This document shows, piece by piece, positions 12,084-25,314 of a stretch of 64,000 bases of DNA. Under the pieces are notes generated by a model that was not told the origin of the DNA, did not search any database, and saw only the letters and a list, made by a program, of their open reading frames with translations. The position numbers and the translations under genes were made by a program. Position 1 is the stretch's first letter, and the number at the start of each line of letters is the position of its first letter. The stretch is from Alnus glutinosa. Taxonomy: Eukaryota > Streptophyta > Magnoliopsida > Fagales > Betulaceae. The stretch is taken from positions 1,306,001 through 1,370,000 of the forward strand of contig NC_084892.1 in NCBI RefSeq assembly GCF_958979055.1. Direction: 5' to 3'.

Positions 12084-13410
12084 GACACGTTTACTTTTCT
12101 TTTACGATTTGCTTTTCTCCCATTTTAACCTATTTATGTTCATTATTCATTTAAATTGGGTTGGGGTTTTGGATGGATTTCTTCTTATCCAATTTAATTT
12201 GGTTGGCCTAAACACAGGAGACACATTTACTTTTCTGTAACGGTTTGCCTCTTCAGATTTTAACCTACTTGTGTTCGTTATTCCTTCAAATTGGGTTCAA
12301 ATCTTTGAAGAATTTATTTATGATCCAATCTAATTAATTGGCTGACAATATAGATGACACGTTTACTTTTCTGTAACGGTTTGCCTTTTCATATTTTAAC
12401 CCATCTGTGTTCGTTATTCCTTCAAATTGGATTGGAATCTTGAAAGAATTTATTTCTGATCCAATCTAATTGGTTGACAATATAGAGGACACGTTTACTT
12501 TTCTATAACGGCTTGCCTTTTCAGATTTTAACCTATCTGCGTTTGTTATTCCTTCAAATTGGGTTGGAATCTTAGAAGAATTTATTTTTGATCCAATCTA
12601 ATTGGTTGACAATATAGAGGATACGTTTACTTTTATGTAACGGTTTGCCTTTTCATATTTTAACCCATCTGCGTTCGTCATTCCTTCAAATTGGGTTAGA
12701 ATGTTGGAAGAATTTATTTATGATCCAATCTAATTGGCTGACAGTATGAAGGACACGTTTACTTTTCTGTAACGTTTTACCTTTTCAAATTTTAACCCAT
12801 TTGCGTTCGTTATTCCTTCAAATTGGATTAGAATCTTGGAAGAATTTATTTATGATCCAATCTAATTGGCTGATAGTATGGAGAACACGTTTACTTTTTT
12901 GTAACAGTTTGCCTTTTCAGATTTTAACCTATTTGTGTTCGTTATTCCTTCAAATTAGGTTGGAATCTTGGAAGAATTTATTTATGATCCAATCTAATTG
13001 GCTAACAATATGGAGGACACATTTACTTTTTTGTAACGGTTTGCCTTTTTAGATTTTAACCCATATGCATTCGTTATTCCTTCAAATTCACCAATTAGGT
13101 TGGAATCTTGGAAGAATTTATTTATGATCCAATCTAATTGGCTAACAGTATGGATGACACGTTTACTTTTCTATAACGGTTTGCCTTTTCAGATTTTTAC
13201 CTATTTGTGTTCGTTATTCTTTCAAATTGGGTTGAAATCTTGGAAGAATTTATTTATGATCTAATCTAATTGGGTGACAATATGGAAAACACGTTTAATT
13301 TTCTTTCACGTTTGCCTTTTCAGACTTTAACCTATCTGTATTCGTTATTCCTTCAAATTGGGTTGGACTCTTGGAAGAATATTTTTTGATCCAATCTAAT
13401 AATCTATTAT
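12084..13410. repeat. Tandem array, about ten units of ~132 bp
   Basis: The motif GACACGTTTACTTTTCTGTA, or a close variant, recurs near 12084, 12220, 12355, 12487, 12620, 12751, 12885, 13015, 13156 and 13288. Spacings are 130-141 bp. Each unit also contains TAACGGTTTGCC, GTTCGTTATTCCTTCAAATT and GATCCAATCTAATTGG-like blocks in fixed order. The first unit is the most diverged, the inner ones the most alike, and one unit carries a small insertion. Apparent reading frames repeat with the period and have no protein features. Confidence 0.93.
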
Positions 13411-14353
13411 GCTACATGTGTCCAAAATATATATGGTTCCGACATATATTTTTACAAATGCATATGAAATTTACATGCTTTATTAAAATTTTGAAATAAT
13501 TTTTGAGCACATCTCAATTTAATAAATTAAATTAAAAAATTTCTTCCACTGCAATTTAAAAGAAAACTTTGTCATTTGCTTAGCCGTTTAATTAGCTCCT
13601 TAAGTATATATTTACCTACCCCTTTAGCTCATGGAAAACGCACGGAGTTGAAAGCCCCATTAAAGTATTAGTTTAAATTAGCTAACTTGATTAATTGTTC
13701 TAACAACTTTTATAAATAATACTCATTAAATCTCCTGGAAAACAACATTATATCAATTCATATCCATTGATGATTTTTCTTTTTCTTTTTTAAATGGATC
13801 ATATATATCCATTGATTTCTCTCTATCTACTTGCTTAGCTTGCCTATATACAAGTCACCAAAAAAGGTGCGCTCCATAAGAATCACATTCCTCTCCCTCT
13901 CTCTCTCTCTTTGATATATATCACATAGTTTTTCAAGGTAAAAGGGAAAAGGACAGAAGGAAGGAAGGAGGAAAATATGAACATAATTCATTGATTTCTC
14001 CAATCTTGGAAACATTCATAAAGAGTTGATTTGCCCAATATTACAAGTATTAAACAATAAAAAGGTGTTGTTTCTTTATGTAAACGGCCCATGTGGGTTG
14101 TGGGCCATCGGGAAACTATAAAACGGACTCCACAAAGACTTGCTTTCAATTTCTTAATGACATATACACCTTGCAACTATCAATAACAATTGTGCATTAT
14201 TGCTTCTTCACAAGAGAGAATTTGTTGTTTGGGACCCATCCCCCAAAGAGAGAACTTTCTTGCACACCTTTTTTTGTCTTTTGGACAACCCCCACCGAAG
14301 GCTACCCAATACTTTCTCCGGACAAAGACCCCAAAGGGTGGGTCGTGCAAGAT

Positions 14354-14525
14354 GGGTTTAGTTTAGGTGGTGTTAAAAAAAAAAAAAAATTACAGAAATT
14401 TTCTTGTAATTTTTTTAACGATTCAAATATAATTTAGCATGAAATTAAATATGAACCCTAAAAAAATTACAAAAAAGTTTTGTAATTTTTTTTTTTTTTT
14501 ACGGCGCGCACCTAAGCTAAATCCC
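14354..14525. mobile_element. MITE with 8-bp TSD (hAT-like), 68 bp beyond PLATZ stop
   Basis: TGCAAGAT occurs directly on both sides (14346-14353 and 14526-14533). The ends are inverted: GGGTTTAGTTTAGGTG on the left and the complement of GGGATTTAGCTTAGGTG on the right. Inside, an A-run and a T-run could fold back on each other. The 8-bp TSD fits the hAT superfamily. It lies just downstream of the PLATZ stop codon and so may be in its 3' untranslated region. Confidence 0.75.
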
Positions 14526-14593
14526 TGCAAGATAATTAAGTTGGGTTGATAAATGTACTTGTTATTTTTTTTATTTGGGGAGAGGGCACTTCA

Positions 14594-15803
14594 TTAGGAT
14601 CCAAAGGGAGCCCTATGAGGAATGCCTTTTCTTCTCCTTGCATTAGAAGGAGGTGGGGGAGGCGTGGACGGGTATATGTCTTGTTGTGCGCCTTCACGCA
14701 ATTCTTCTTCCTCTCTTGATGAGACTGATCTCCTTGGAATAATCCCTTCCCTTCTTTCCATTAATAGTTCTTCATTCTTAGCCTCTAACTTAAAGCTTCC
14801 ATCCCCATTTCTCTTTATTCCTACAAGCTAAGTCATTTGAAAAAAAAAAAAAAAAACCCAAAAAGTTATATAAAATATGATTCCAAGCAAAACCCATAAA
14901 TGAGAACTAGTTTATAATCCTGAAATGATGTCAATTGGTGGATGGTGATGGAGATGCTTATGGTTATGGTTAATATGTGAATGCAAGTCATGGGTATGTG
15001 TGGTAGCTTGTAATGATCACCAAGGAGAGACGATAATGATGTTGACGGCGATAGGTTTGTGAACGTGGTTCATAATTGATGTAGGTAATGGGTAAAATGG
15101 ACATAGGGTGAGTTGTGAATGATGTTGATGATCGATGAGAACAATGTGAGCTATAGCTAGCTAGGCGAGCGAAGAAATGGAAAAATGGCTTACCTTACAG
15201 CCAAGTGAACAGAAACGAAATGGGTCCAAGAGGCTTCTCCCACAGATTTCGCATATGTGGGCAACCCCTTTCGCAGCTTTTGGCTGAGGTCTCTCATTCA
15301 GAAACAAAACTCTGGCACTGTTTATCACATACGTCTGGACTCCGCTTATGTCCAACACCTTTTGAATCTCTGAAACTCTCACCACATCGTGATAGGAAGA
15401 TCTTCTTATCTGCAAAAACAAAAGCAAAATATTAAAAATGGGGAATCAAAAAAAGAAAAGAGTTAATGTAGGAATCAATAAGGCTGGGGAATGTGCCTAC
15501 TTGAATGACTTGATGATCCTTGTGGCGTGAAGAACGGCAATAAAAGCAAAATGCATCGGCGCCGTTACAGTCCAAGCAAAACATGTTGCATTCACTCCTT
15601 GCCGCATCTCCATGAAGCCGGCAGACGGAGAAAAACGAAGTGGTTAGCAATGGCTCTAGCCACGGAGGTACCAATGACGTTGTGTCCTGTTAAAGAAATT
15701 AAACCCAGTAATGGAAATGAGGGATATATGAGGAGAAATGCCACAAATTCTTAATTCTCAAGAGAGAGAGAGAGAGAGAGAGTAAAAAGATCATCATTAC
15801 CAT
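14594..15803 (-). CDS. PLATZ zinc-binding transcriptional regulator, four exons
   Basis: Coding exons on the minus strand are 15803-15801 (ATG only), 15686-15501, 15409-15194 and 14827-14594, giving 212 residues. All introns are GT-AG and all junctions are phase 0. The PLATZ domain fills exons 2 and 3. It has the zinc ligands C23-x2-H26, C34, C38-x2-C41, C48-x2-C51 and H56-x2-H59, then an [12 protein letters not shown] block and [20 protein letters not shown]. Exon 4 gives the family-typical [13 protein letters not shown] junction and the C-terminal [13 protein letters not shown] motif. PLATZ proteins are nuclear, bind A/T-rich DNA and usually repress transcription. Intron 1 contains a (CT)n tract. 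The gene looks intact. The single-codon first exon is a deduction from the splice frame. Confidence 0.93.
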
Positions 15804-15921
15804 TACAGAGCTAAATTCCCAACAATGGGTTTCTGAGAGAATGTGAGCTAGCTTGCTGACAATGGAATTGTTTCACAGAGAAAGAAATCACAGAGAAACT
15901 TGCAGAGATGAAAAATAGGCT

Positions 15922-15923
<2 letters not shown>

Positions 15924-15956
<33 letters not shown>
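15924..15956. repeat. (GA)n microsatellite upstream of PLATZ start
   Basis: A GA dinucleotide run of about 33 bp lies some 120 bp upstream of the PLATZ start codon, read on its minus strand as (CT)n. CT-rich tracts near plant transcription starts are common. A second AG run (15760-15782) lies inside PLATZ intron 1. Confidence 0.9.
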
Positions 15957-15959
<3 letters not shown>

Positions 15960-18630
15960 AACGACCTAAAACTTAGACTTCAACAACACAACAACGATTA
16001 TACTAAGGGACAAGTCTCTGAGTCTCGCAAACAAATGCGGCAAAGCCTAGGCGATCAACGGCTGAGACCAAATGTGGTGGCTCAAGTCTCCCCACAGCTG
16101 TTGGATTAATAGACAGAGATGGGTGGGTTTGGCGCTTACGCTACTTTGCATCTTTCCTTGCGTCTCTACATGGGCACTAGGTCGGCCACTTGGCTACGCA
16201 TAAACTCCAAGAGCTGTTCACTCAAAAAAGCATCCACGCCATCACTTTTGCCACGTGTGTAGGCCTTCCACGTGTCGCAATCTAGTCTGTCCATTCGTAA
16301 TTGGACCCCACATATTACTTTCTCCTATGTTGATTAGGTACTAGTGACATGGATGATGTCATAATTGTGGAAAGTAGCTTATGATGCTGGCCTCCTCACA
16401 AAGGCTTCCTCTAATGGCTCTTGCCTTTTGCATAAAGATTACCCCTATCCACAGCAGTCACGGCGGAACCCAAAATTTTGATATGGAATATAAAATTATT
16501 CAAATATTTTTTTTAAGGGGGGAAAAATAATTATTTTTTGAAGATTTACCTTATAAAAATACAAATTTTAAGATTAATTTCAAAAAATTTACAGGGTTGA
16601 AGCCCCCAACCTGCTATATATATATGGCTATTGATTCATTACTTCCATAGAATTTATGAAAACTTTTTCATACAATTCTTCCAACCTTTTTTACCATTGG
16701 ATTATTGACATTTTGCTTGGTCATGAGATGGACGTTCTTTATTATACATAATTATAGGCAGCATGTCATGTCAGAGGGGATTAGTTTTTATGTTAAACAA
16801 GAGTGTGAGTTATTAAACTATCAATTATTAATATTATAGATTCTAATAAACTATCATTTATTCACTCATCAAATACCGCCGGCAACCTAGAGTGAAATGG
16901 GATCCAGCATTATATTTCAAAGAAGTATATATGAACATCACCCAAACATCTCATTGATATATATATAGTAACCATTCATATTAAGGACCATCGAAAAATG
17001 ACTAAGAAAATGATGAGGGTTGGAATCATAATTAGAAAGATTCACAATCCTCTTGATCGGCGGAGCCCAATATAATTAATAATAAATTGTTGATTAGTAT
17101 GGACTCTTGGAGCACCTTTGTAGTACATTTATTAATTAGATAGAGAATTTAGGGTTAGAATTAGAAAGCTTCACAATCCTCTTCATAAGCTAAGCCGAAT
17201 ATAATTAATAACAAATTGCTCATTAGCATAGAGTACTCTTACAGCACCTTGTAGAACATTTATTAATTAGTTAAAAAAGTATAGTAGCCCCCTTGCGAGC
17301 TCTTTCCATCTCCGTCTTGAGAGTTTGCCGCCTCATCTCTCTCTCTCTCTCATGAAAATCGATTCAAACTATGAGTCTTTCTTCTCATTTCTCTCTATCG
17401 GAGTCTTTTTTCTTTTGTTTGAACTTGAAGTCTCCGAACTAGTAGAAGGGATTCAAGGTCAAGATTGGGGACGCATGAGGGCAGGTTCATCCATCGGGGT
17501 TGGCCGAAGGGAAGGGCGAACATGGCTTTGTGACTAATTTTCTTCTTGGGAACAATTTTTTAGCTGGTATATGTAGTTCATGTAGTGTGTGGTTGATGGT
17601 TTCTAGGGTTTTTGAAATGGTTTAGGTTTGCGAATGGACGGAAAAGGTCGAGGCGTAGGTGACAAGGGTTCGATAATGTGGAAGAGTCGGTTTTTCATTA
17701 AAAATCGAGAGAGATAAATTAAATCTGAACCGTTAGTGTTTTTTTAAAAAAAAAAAAAAAAAATTACAATCGATATACTATAGTTTTATTTGATCTAAAC
17801 TTTGGTATGTACTTGTTAGGATGGATGTTCGTAGAAGGCCATTTGTTGTTGTTCTTTTTGTTGTACTTGTAAATCTTTGGTACCCATAATGTGTAATGTT
17901 CTTTTAATGTAATGGAATATATCTATCTTACCAAAGAAACATATAAAGCCTAATTTAAATTGGTAATGATGTTCTGTAGCTTCTAATTAATGTCATATTA
18001 ACTATTAAAATGAAATTTTAAAACCATTCCACTAATTCATGACATTAGATGGTGGCAAAGAGCACTTCTCAAGGATACACAAATGGCATGGCATGCAGCT
18101 GCTTCGTTGGCATTTTTATTTCCCCGGCCCCCTTCTTCGCTGTTTAATTAGCAATAAGATTAATTAATCAGTAGTATATTTATTATGCATAATTAATTAT
18201 TTTGATCAATTGGTTAGTGTTTGCCATTATTGTTATTTCCAATTGCATCTCACCTCGATCATGATGTCAGGGTCAAGAAAAATGTTACAATTACGTCATT
18301 ATAATATAATGGTAAATATCAGTTTCTACGTGACACAAAAAAAAAAAAAAAAAAAAAAGAAGCTCAATTTCTATTTGATTATGTAGCTATCCAAAAATCC
18401 TATAATTCTCTTGGACTACAATATGCTTGAGAATACTTTATGAGGGTTGTTAGGGGGCTACAATTTTTAATATAAATTCTTTTATAAATTGATATGGTAA
18501 TTCACGCAAAACTCACAATATTAATCACTAAATAATTAAATTTATTTGTAGCAGATGTGATAGTGCCATGTCAATTTGTAAGTCTATGTTGCACTTATCA
18601 TGTCGGCAACTAAATAATTAAATTTATGGG

Positions 18631-19225
18631 TTAATTACTTTTTCCCTCAATTAACTAGCGTTTATTAATTACAAGTAGCCTCGTGAACTAACACGTGTCA
18701 CACTCAGTTATATTGATCGAACTATCATTTTGTTACAAAATCCTCATACGGTAGGGAATCTCGTTAATTAAATCGGGCGAAATATTCATTTTTTAGACTT
18801 TAAATTTAGTTGAAGGACGAAATACCCTCAAATATTTTTTTTTTAAAAAAAAAAATCATAATTAATAATTACATAAAAATACAAAAAGAAAAAAAGAAAA
18901 AGAAAAAAAGAAGAGCAATGGGTTGTTCCCGAACCACCCCCTATTTGTTTGATAGCCACCCCAAATAGGTGTTTCAACCCCTAGGATTTATTTTATTTTT
19001 TTTATTTTTAAAATTTTAAGGGTATTTATCTAATTTTTGTTTCTAACCTTAAGGTATTTTCGTCCATTTACGTTTTTTTAACAATTTTGACTAACGAATA
19101 GATTTTTTATATTTATTTTGTAATGAAATGGTAGTTAAATGCAATTGAGTGTGACATGCATGTGTCAGTTTTATGAGAGCATCTTACAAATGAATGTTAC
19201 TTTATGGGGAAAATGTAATAATTAA
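18631..19225. mobile_element. Mutator-like element with long inverted ends (probable)
   Basis: The left arm starts TTAATTACTTTTTCCC and contains ACACGTGTCACACTCAGTTA. The right arm, read on the other strand, starts TTAATTATTACATTTTCCCC and contains ATGTCACACTCAATTGCA in the same relative position. The arms match imperfectly over at least 120 bp. No coding capacity is seen. I could not find a matching 9-bp duplication outside, so ends and superfamily are tentative. Confidence 0.45.
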
Positions 19226-19799
19226 AGAGATAGTAGAAAAGCAGTAAGCATATATATTTGTTTAGAAAAAGAACTTTTTAAACATAATGCATGCATATCT
19301 AATTAAGATTCCATCCAAATTAGATATGCATGAGTTACAAGGGTGGCCGGGGTGTGCGTGGGTCATGGGGTACCAATTGAAACTAAGCCATAATTACGGT
19401 ACTTAAACTGTTAATTAAATTGGATATGCTGAATGGTGTGGGATTTCCGTTAAAGAATGACCTACTTTTTTTTTTATCAATTTGTGGAACAAGAAAGTGA
19501 AAGATGAGGAGAAAGTTTTGAGACAAATGAGAAAGAAAAGACTTGAATTTTGGGGTTTGTAGACATCTCCACAAAAAGCATATTTCCCGTGAAAGAAGAA
19601 AACAAAGAAAAGGTAGGAATTGATGATGATCGATGATGTGAAACGGATGCGAACTGTGCCGGAAAATCAAACCCCAAATTAAGCCTTTTTACCCCCAAGG
19701 AGAAGAAAAGCAAACTCTCTAGCTTTTGGGTTTATATATATATATAAGTTTTATTAATTTTAATTTTTTAATTAATTTTTAAATATTTTAATTTTTTTT

Positions 19800-19995
19800 T
19801 AATTTTATATTGTGCCATGTGTCCACCCTTTTTGGTTGACACGTGGCAGTCCGTTAAAATTTGGACTGAAAAATAGACAGATATACCAAATTAGTCTTTT
19901 TCCAAAATTCAGTACCATCTGTGAAGCGAAATGAAACTGAAATAACAAAAAATAAAGTTTTTAAACCGCAGGTACCAAATATGCATGTCTTTAAC
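19800..19995. repeat. Dispersed repeat, second copy at 36.0-36.19 kb
   Basis: This segment and 36000-36190 share, in the same order, a CCATGTG-to-ACACGTGGCA block, CCGTTAAA(A)TTTTGGACTGAAAAAT, a block near TCTTTTT-AAAATTCAG and a final AAAGTTTT-AAA-GGTACC-like block. It is probably one arm of a transposable element. An inverted partner may lie around 19360-19420, but the pairing is weak. Confidence 0.55.
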
Positions 19996-20013
19996 CCGGC
20001 CTTAAATTAATTA

Positions 20014-20477
20014 GGGATAATTTCAGTTAAGGGTACAGAACTTTTACCCTTTTTGAAAGAAGATACACTGAATTTCAAACAATCTCAAATTGGGATATCC
20101 ATTTTTCAGAAAGTCTCAATTAGGGGTCCTCCATTAGGATTTTCCATTAAATCCTATCAAAATTCCTAAAATACCATTGTGTTTATTTTTTAAAAAAAAA
20201 AATTAAAAAAAAAATTCAAAGATTCATGAGTATTTTTGTAAATTCCATTAAATTATAACCAACGCCTAAATCTTAGCAATTTTTTTTTCTTAAAACAAAT
20301 TGAGGTGTGTTTTGAGAGATTTGATAGGATTTAACGAAAAATCATAACAGATAACACCTAATTGAGACTTTTCGAAAAACGAATATCTTAAATTAAGAGG
20401 GTTTAAAGTTCAGATATCTTCTTTAAAAAAAAGAAAAAAAAAAAGTGAAAGTTCGGTACCTTAAGCGAAATTCTCCC
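20014..20477. mobile_element. Mutator-like MITE with long inverted ends and 9-bp TSD
   Basis: The left end GGGATAATTTCAGTTAAGGG pairs with the right end, whose complement reads GGGAGAATTTCGCTTAAGG. Similarity continues inward for over 140 bp on each side. Flanks are AATTAATTA (20005-20013) and GATTAATTA (20478-20486), 8 of 9 matching. Long arms and a 9-bp duplication are Mutator hallmarks. The GGGATAATT terminus is shared with the element at 37593, so the two are likely related. No transposase is present. Confidence 0.75.
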
Positions 20478-22859
20478 GATTAATTAAAATAGATTGCATG
20501 ATTTATTTATTTATTTATTTATTTTCATGCTTTGTTTTCTGGCTTTTCTTTCCACTTTGTTTTGCTACCTTTTTTGCATCTTTACAAGCAGGCCAGGCGT
20601 CTAGACCACGCTCATAGTCAATAAGCAAGCCGTGGAGGCACAATTGTTTGTTTAATCTTCCACAACATGCAGATTAATCAAAGACTCCAATAACTTTATG
20701 TAGGAATCAAGGCTGGCAACATGGGAGTGTGAATCATTATTACACACGCTCTCTTTCCTTGCATCTTCCTTAAAAGCAAATATATATATAAAATAAATAA
20801 AAAATTATACGTTGCCTTTATGGTTCAACCATAAATTAGGTTAATGCCCAAGGGTTAGGGGCCGGCATCATATGCTGCCACATTGGCAGTGTTTGAAGTC
20901 AGGATCTCGACAGTGTCATGGGTTAATTTTGAATTGAAGTAACTCGATCCTAGAAAAGCAAGAATGATAAAAACACATATATCAATGATGATACTGTTGA
21001 TCGGATGATCAACCTCAATTATAGAATGAATGCATGCAATAGAGAACGAAAAAGGTAAAAGACCTGTTCGGAGTTCTGTACAGAAATATTTCCGATGCTT
21101 AGGTAAGCAAGAATAATTGATAAATTTTTCAAAAAGTGTAGCAACTAGAAAAGGGCGTAACGTGCGTGAATAGTAATGTGCATGTAACTAGATAGGATGC
21201 ATGCTTCCTCCGATGTGGAGTGCCTACGAGCAACATACGGCCTAGACCAAGTGTCATCTGCAAATAGGATTATGGTGTTAATTGGCTAGGCGTAGTGTTA
21301 AATATATTCATGTCTCCTAACGAAATTGGCCAAGTGAATGGCAATACTTCACTTACCATTATTACCAAGTTTCGTACCGGATTGTGTGCTCATTGGTAGG
21401 CTAGGGAAGTTGCTTGGTTTCTTGTCGAGATCGAATAATAAAACAACTAAAATGGAGCAGTGAGGAGCTATTATCTATGTCACGTCCCCATTTATTATGT
21501 AAGCTGCTAGTGTGTTGACTCTCACGACTCATTGGGACTCGTGATTTGGGTCTAACCATCCCGGCCCAGACCTACATCCTTAATATGGGTTGGTCGGTTG
21601 GATACTCGGTATATCGACCAACATGCGACAAGGTGAAAGTGTTAATGGAGTGGCAAGGTATCACTGCATTTCATAATTTACCAGGTGAGTTATTAGTTTA
21701 TCAAGGTATCGTGGATGATGTACGAATAATGATAAGTGCAATAATTGATTGGCTCTACAAATTTTTGGTGTGATTGGCTGAAAATTGACCCCACTTAGAA
21801 GACACCCTAAGCTGCTGAATGAATTCTATACTTGGGCATTGTTTGACTCACAGAAAATCAGCTGCAGAGATAATGGAAGCATGGTACCAAACAAATCGGT
21901 TGGGGTGAGAAATGGGTAGGTTTGGCGAATTAGCCATCCAAATTTGGCCCATTATAGTAAAAGAATAAGCACTCTTGGCTCTTTAGTCTTTGATTTTTGT
22001 ATATCCATACTAATCTTTGTTATGGAGACTGAAAGATGAGATTGCAGAGCAAATTTGCCCCAATCTTTGCTACATACGGTTCAAAAGGTGGGTAGAGGGA
22101 GAGAAGGCTAGGGAAGCTTATGTGAATTAATTTGATAGTCCAAGAAGCTTATTGATTAATTAAGATTAATTGATAGAGCCCAAAATCATTTTCAATTCAA
22201 CTCGGCCAAAAGCCAAAGACAGTTCATAAAGTATGTTTTTTCTTTTCCACCTGATCACTATCATTTTAGAACAATACAATCCTATAAAGATAGGTTAGAA
22301 TAGTTGCTCAATTGGGTAGGCTGCTGGCATGTTTGTGCTTCCCTCCCAACAAATCAGCCCCACCCTGTATTTAAGCAGAATTTTTCTCTCTTTCACCGGA
22401 GGTAATTAAGGGAAAAATTCCAATGACCAATTATATTGTAAGACTAAAGAAAGTCGGTCAGTCTATCTCAATAAATAAACAAATAATAATAATAATAAAA
22501 AGAAAAGAAAAGAAGTCAGTCTCAGCCTTAAAGATAGTATAGTATTGTCTTTTTCTCAAAGCAGCACTCATATTTTGGTGATACCTTTAATTTAAAAAGA
22601 AAAGTATAAAACAAATAAAAACTTAAATGACACATGACCCACGGCCAAGGTTGGCGACCCACATCTACGAGTTTTTTTTTTTTTTTTTTCCTTTCTGTTT
22701 AACTTTTTATTTAATGATAATTTTGTACTTCTATTAATTTTATAAGGGTATAAGGCACATTTCATATATTTACCATATGATTTAACTCGAAACTCTAAGG
22801 AAAAGAGTGACATTACCCGACAATGTTAAATTCATAAAATATAATTGCAAAAACGTTGA

Positions 22860-23160
22860 AACACACGATAGTATGTGTGAGTTTAAGATTGCGATTTTGT
22901 AAATAAAAAATATAATTTTAAATCAAATTACAGAAAATAAATCGTTTGAGAATTGCGTTTATAAAAAATTGCTATTTAAAAACGCAGAAAATTGTTTTTT
23001 AAAATCGTAGGTAATTTGGTATTTTTTTTTAAAACGCATAATTTTCAAAAATAATTTACGATTTTAACAAACGCTTAACTACAATTTTAAAATTATACAT
23101 TTTAAAATTATTATTTTTAAAATCACATTTTCTTTGAAATCGTAAATCAAAACCGACGTA
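22860..23160. repeat. AT-rich dispersed repeat (self-complementary type)
   Basis: The segment alternates blocks such as AAAACGCA, ATTTACGATTTTA and AAAATTATAC with their complements, so it can fold on itself. Similar blocks in similar order occur at about 39100-39245, 46720-46920 and 54175-54420, indicating an old non-autonomous DNA element family. Ends cannot be fixed. Confidence 0.45.
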
Positions 23161-24070
23161 AGTAAAGTTTTTGTCATAAGTTTTATTCCCCTGAATTTGA
23201 GTGCAAAAAACAAGATATCAATTTGGCTTTTACGGTAAGGCTGCTAATTAAAAGTTGGGTTGGTTTCTTATGGCCAAAGTACAACGAGGATTCCAAGACA
23301 TATAGTCCTCAATTTGGTGTGACGGTTGGAATTATAACACGCATCTCTTGTGTCCTATTATATCATACGTGTCCTAATTCCAACCATCGAATTTCAACTG
23401 AAATCTCTACGTAATTACATTGCAATCCTTCTTCATTTCGACATCCTATGAACCATGTTTTAATTTGCTACAACAAAGTAGCAATTGCCCATTTAAGTTC
23501 TATCGGCTACTATATTAATACCAAATGTTAATGCCCTATGAGTATGACTAATATTAGATATTATATTTTTATCTTACAATTGTTAATAATATTATTGTAG
23601 CACTTTTAATTAATTTTTGATTGATTTGGAGCGTCACGTCAACATTGTTATAGACAATTATAAAATAAAAATATAATATATAACATTAGTTTATGAATGT
23701 ATTATCAATCCAAATAATGAGGCCTTTACGACAGAAAATTGTTCTTATGGTTGTTTGAGTTGACATTCTTTGTACTCAAACTGCATTGAATATATTTTCA
23801 AAAAAAAAAACTTTATTGAATATGATATACCATATATTTATTCGGCCAGCCCAAAAGCTCACGGTTTGGGCTGAATTAACCAAGTTGCCTAAACCAAGGA
23901 TCCCAACCATGCCAAGAAAGTTGATGTGCGAGCACAAAGATTGCATAAATAATAATGGGAGTGAGGCAAAAAGAACACTACCTTTCGGTCTTGTCCTAAC
24001 CGTCGACGAGCGTGTATTCGATGCAACATCATGTCACAACCATAATTTGTAATTTGACGTCATGATTGAC

Positions 24071-24251
24071 CAGTAGGGGCGGAGCCAGCCTTCCAATGTT
24101 GGGGGGAAGGATTGAAAAAAAAAATTTATGGGGGCAAATCTGAAAAAATAAAAAAATTTAAGGGAAAAATTTTAATTATTAATATTTTTTTTTTTCTCTT
24201 GAGAAAACCTTGAGCCTTATGCCCCCAAGGTTTTATGTGGCTCCTGCACTG
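24071..24251. mobile_element. hAT/Tip100-like MITE (probable)
   Basis: The left end CAGTAGGGGCGGAGCCAGCC and the right end TGTGGCTCCTGCACTG are imperfect inverses, of the CAG-N-GGCGGAGCCA type common among plant hAT elements. The ~180-bp interior is A- and T-rich. The expected 8-bp duplication is not evident, so it is old or mis-bounded. Confidence 0.45.
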
Positions 24252-25314
24252 TTAGCCAGAGCTAAAACCTATCAGCGAATGACACTTAGCCAAAATCGTA
24301 CCTCCTCGTCAGTAGACACTCCGCATAAAGAGAAGACATGCGATCATTTCATGTACTATCAACCATTCTCTCTACGTATATTCTACATGTCTTACTTAAA
24401 AGCAATTTCATTCTTCACCGCTGCTAACTTCATAGTTTAACTGATTTGATGATTTGATGGATCTATTTGACATTAATTATAAATTATATATATAGACATG
24501 ATTCCTAATTTTCTTGAGCCGTACGAGGAGAAAACTTCCTTTAGGTTTATAGGGGTATTATTCATCTACATCAATCCTTAATATTGTTTACTTTTCTGAA
24601 CATGATTTGAAATTTGAAAAGATTTTACACGGACGAAACCATGTAGTGCAATTATGTACAATTTACAATGAATATTTTAAGAACCTGGGGTCGTGAAATC
24701 CTTACAATCTGCATAATAAACGTTGTTATCACATCTAAACCACCAACATGGTTGGCCTACCTACCCATGAAGTGTGATTAATTAAACCCAATAATGCAAT
24801 TTACCTTCCAATCATAGATTCAATTCCAAAGATCTTGTTTATTGTTCTTTATCCCCTAAATCATTGCGTTGTAAATGCCAAAGAAGCTGGATAATTGGAT
24901 ATCCATTCTTGGCCTCTCTCTCTCTCTCTATATATATATATATTTTACTCGATTGCTTCTGCAGACTAATAAACAGGTTCTGAGATTTGAGGACTGTCCG
25001 ATATATACTGCCTTTCATTGCAATGAAACTCTTGCCATTTTCACATGGCCGAGCTCCCCTAACCATAAACATGCTTATCTGTCCACATTTATCAATTTGA
25101 GCCAATATCGTCGATCTAGCATGTTGCAAGTGAAGTCTTGGTTCTTTTTGTTATAATATTAATTAAACAATTAGATTTTTTAATTTTTTATTGGCTTATG
25201 TTTTTAAAATAAGTAGTTGTTCAGAAATATTTATAATAGTTAGTAGATGGGCTTATCTAATTCTTACAAGCCCATCTACATATATTAATCCTAAAAAAGG
25301 CAAGCTACACGGCC

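Noticed and set aside
12801-13052. Protein with internal repeats (LESWKNLFMIQSNW twice)
   Set aside because: The repetition is a by-product of the 132-bp DNA period. Other units are not open in this frame.
12084-13410. The regularly spaced array as a CRISPR-like locus
   Set aside because: Whole ~132-bp units are repeated with no unique spacers between short repeats, and the genome is a plant's. It is an ordinary tandem array.
17325-17940. Possible small gene or LINE 3' end
   Set aside because: The frame has no domain, and there is no clear poly(A) tail or TSD. Left as unassigned intergenic sequence.
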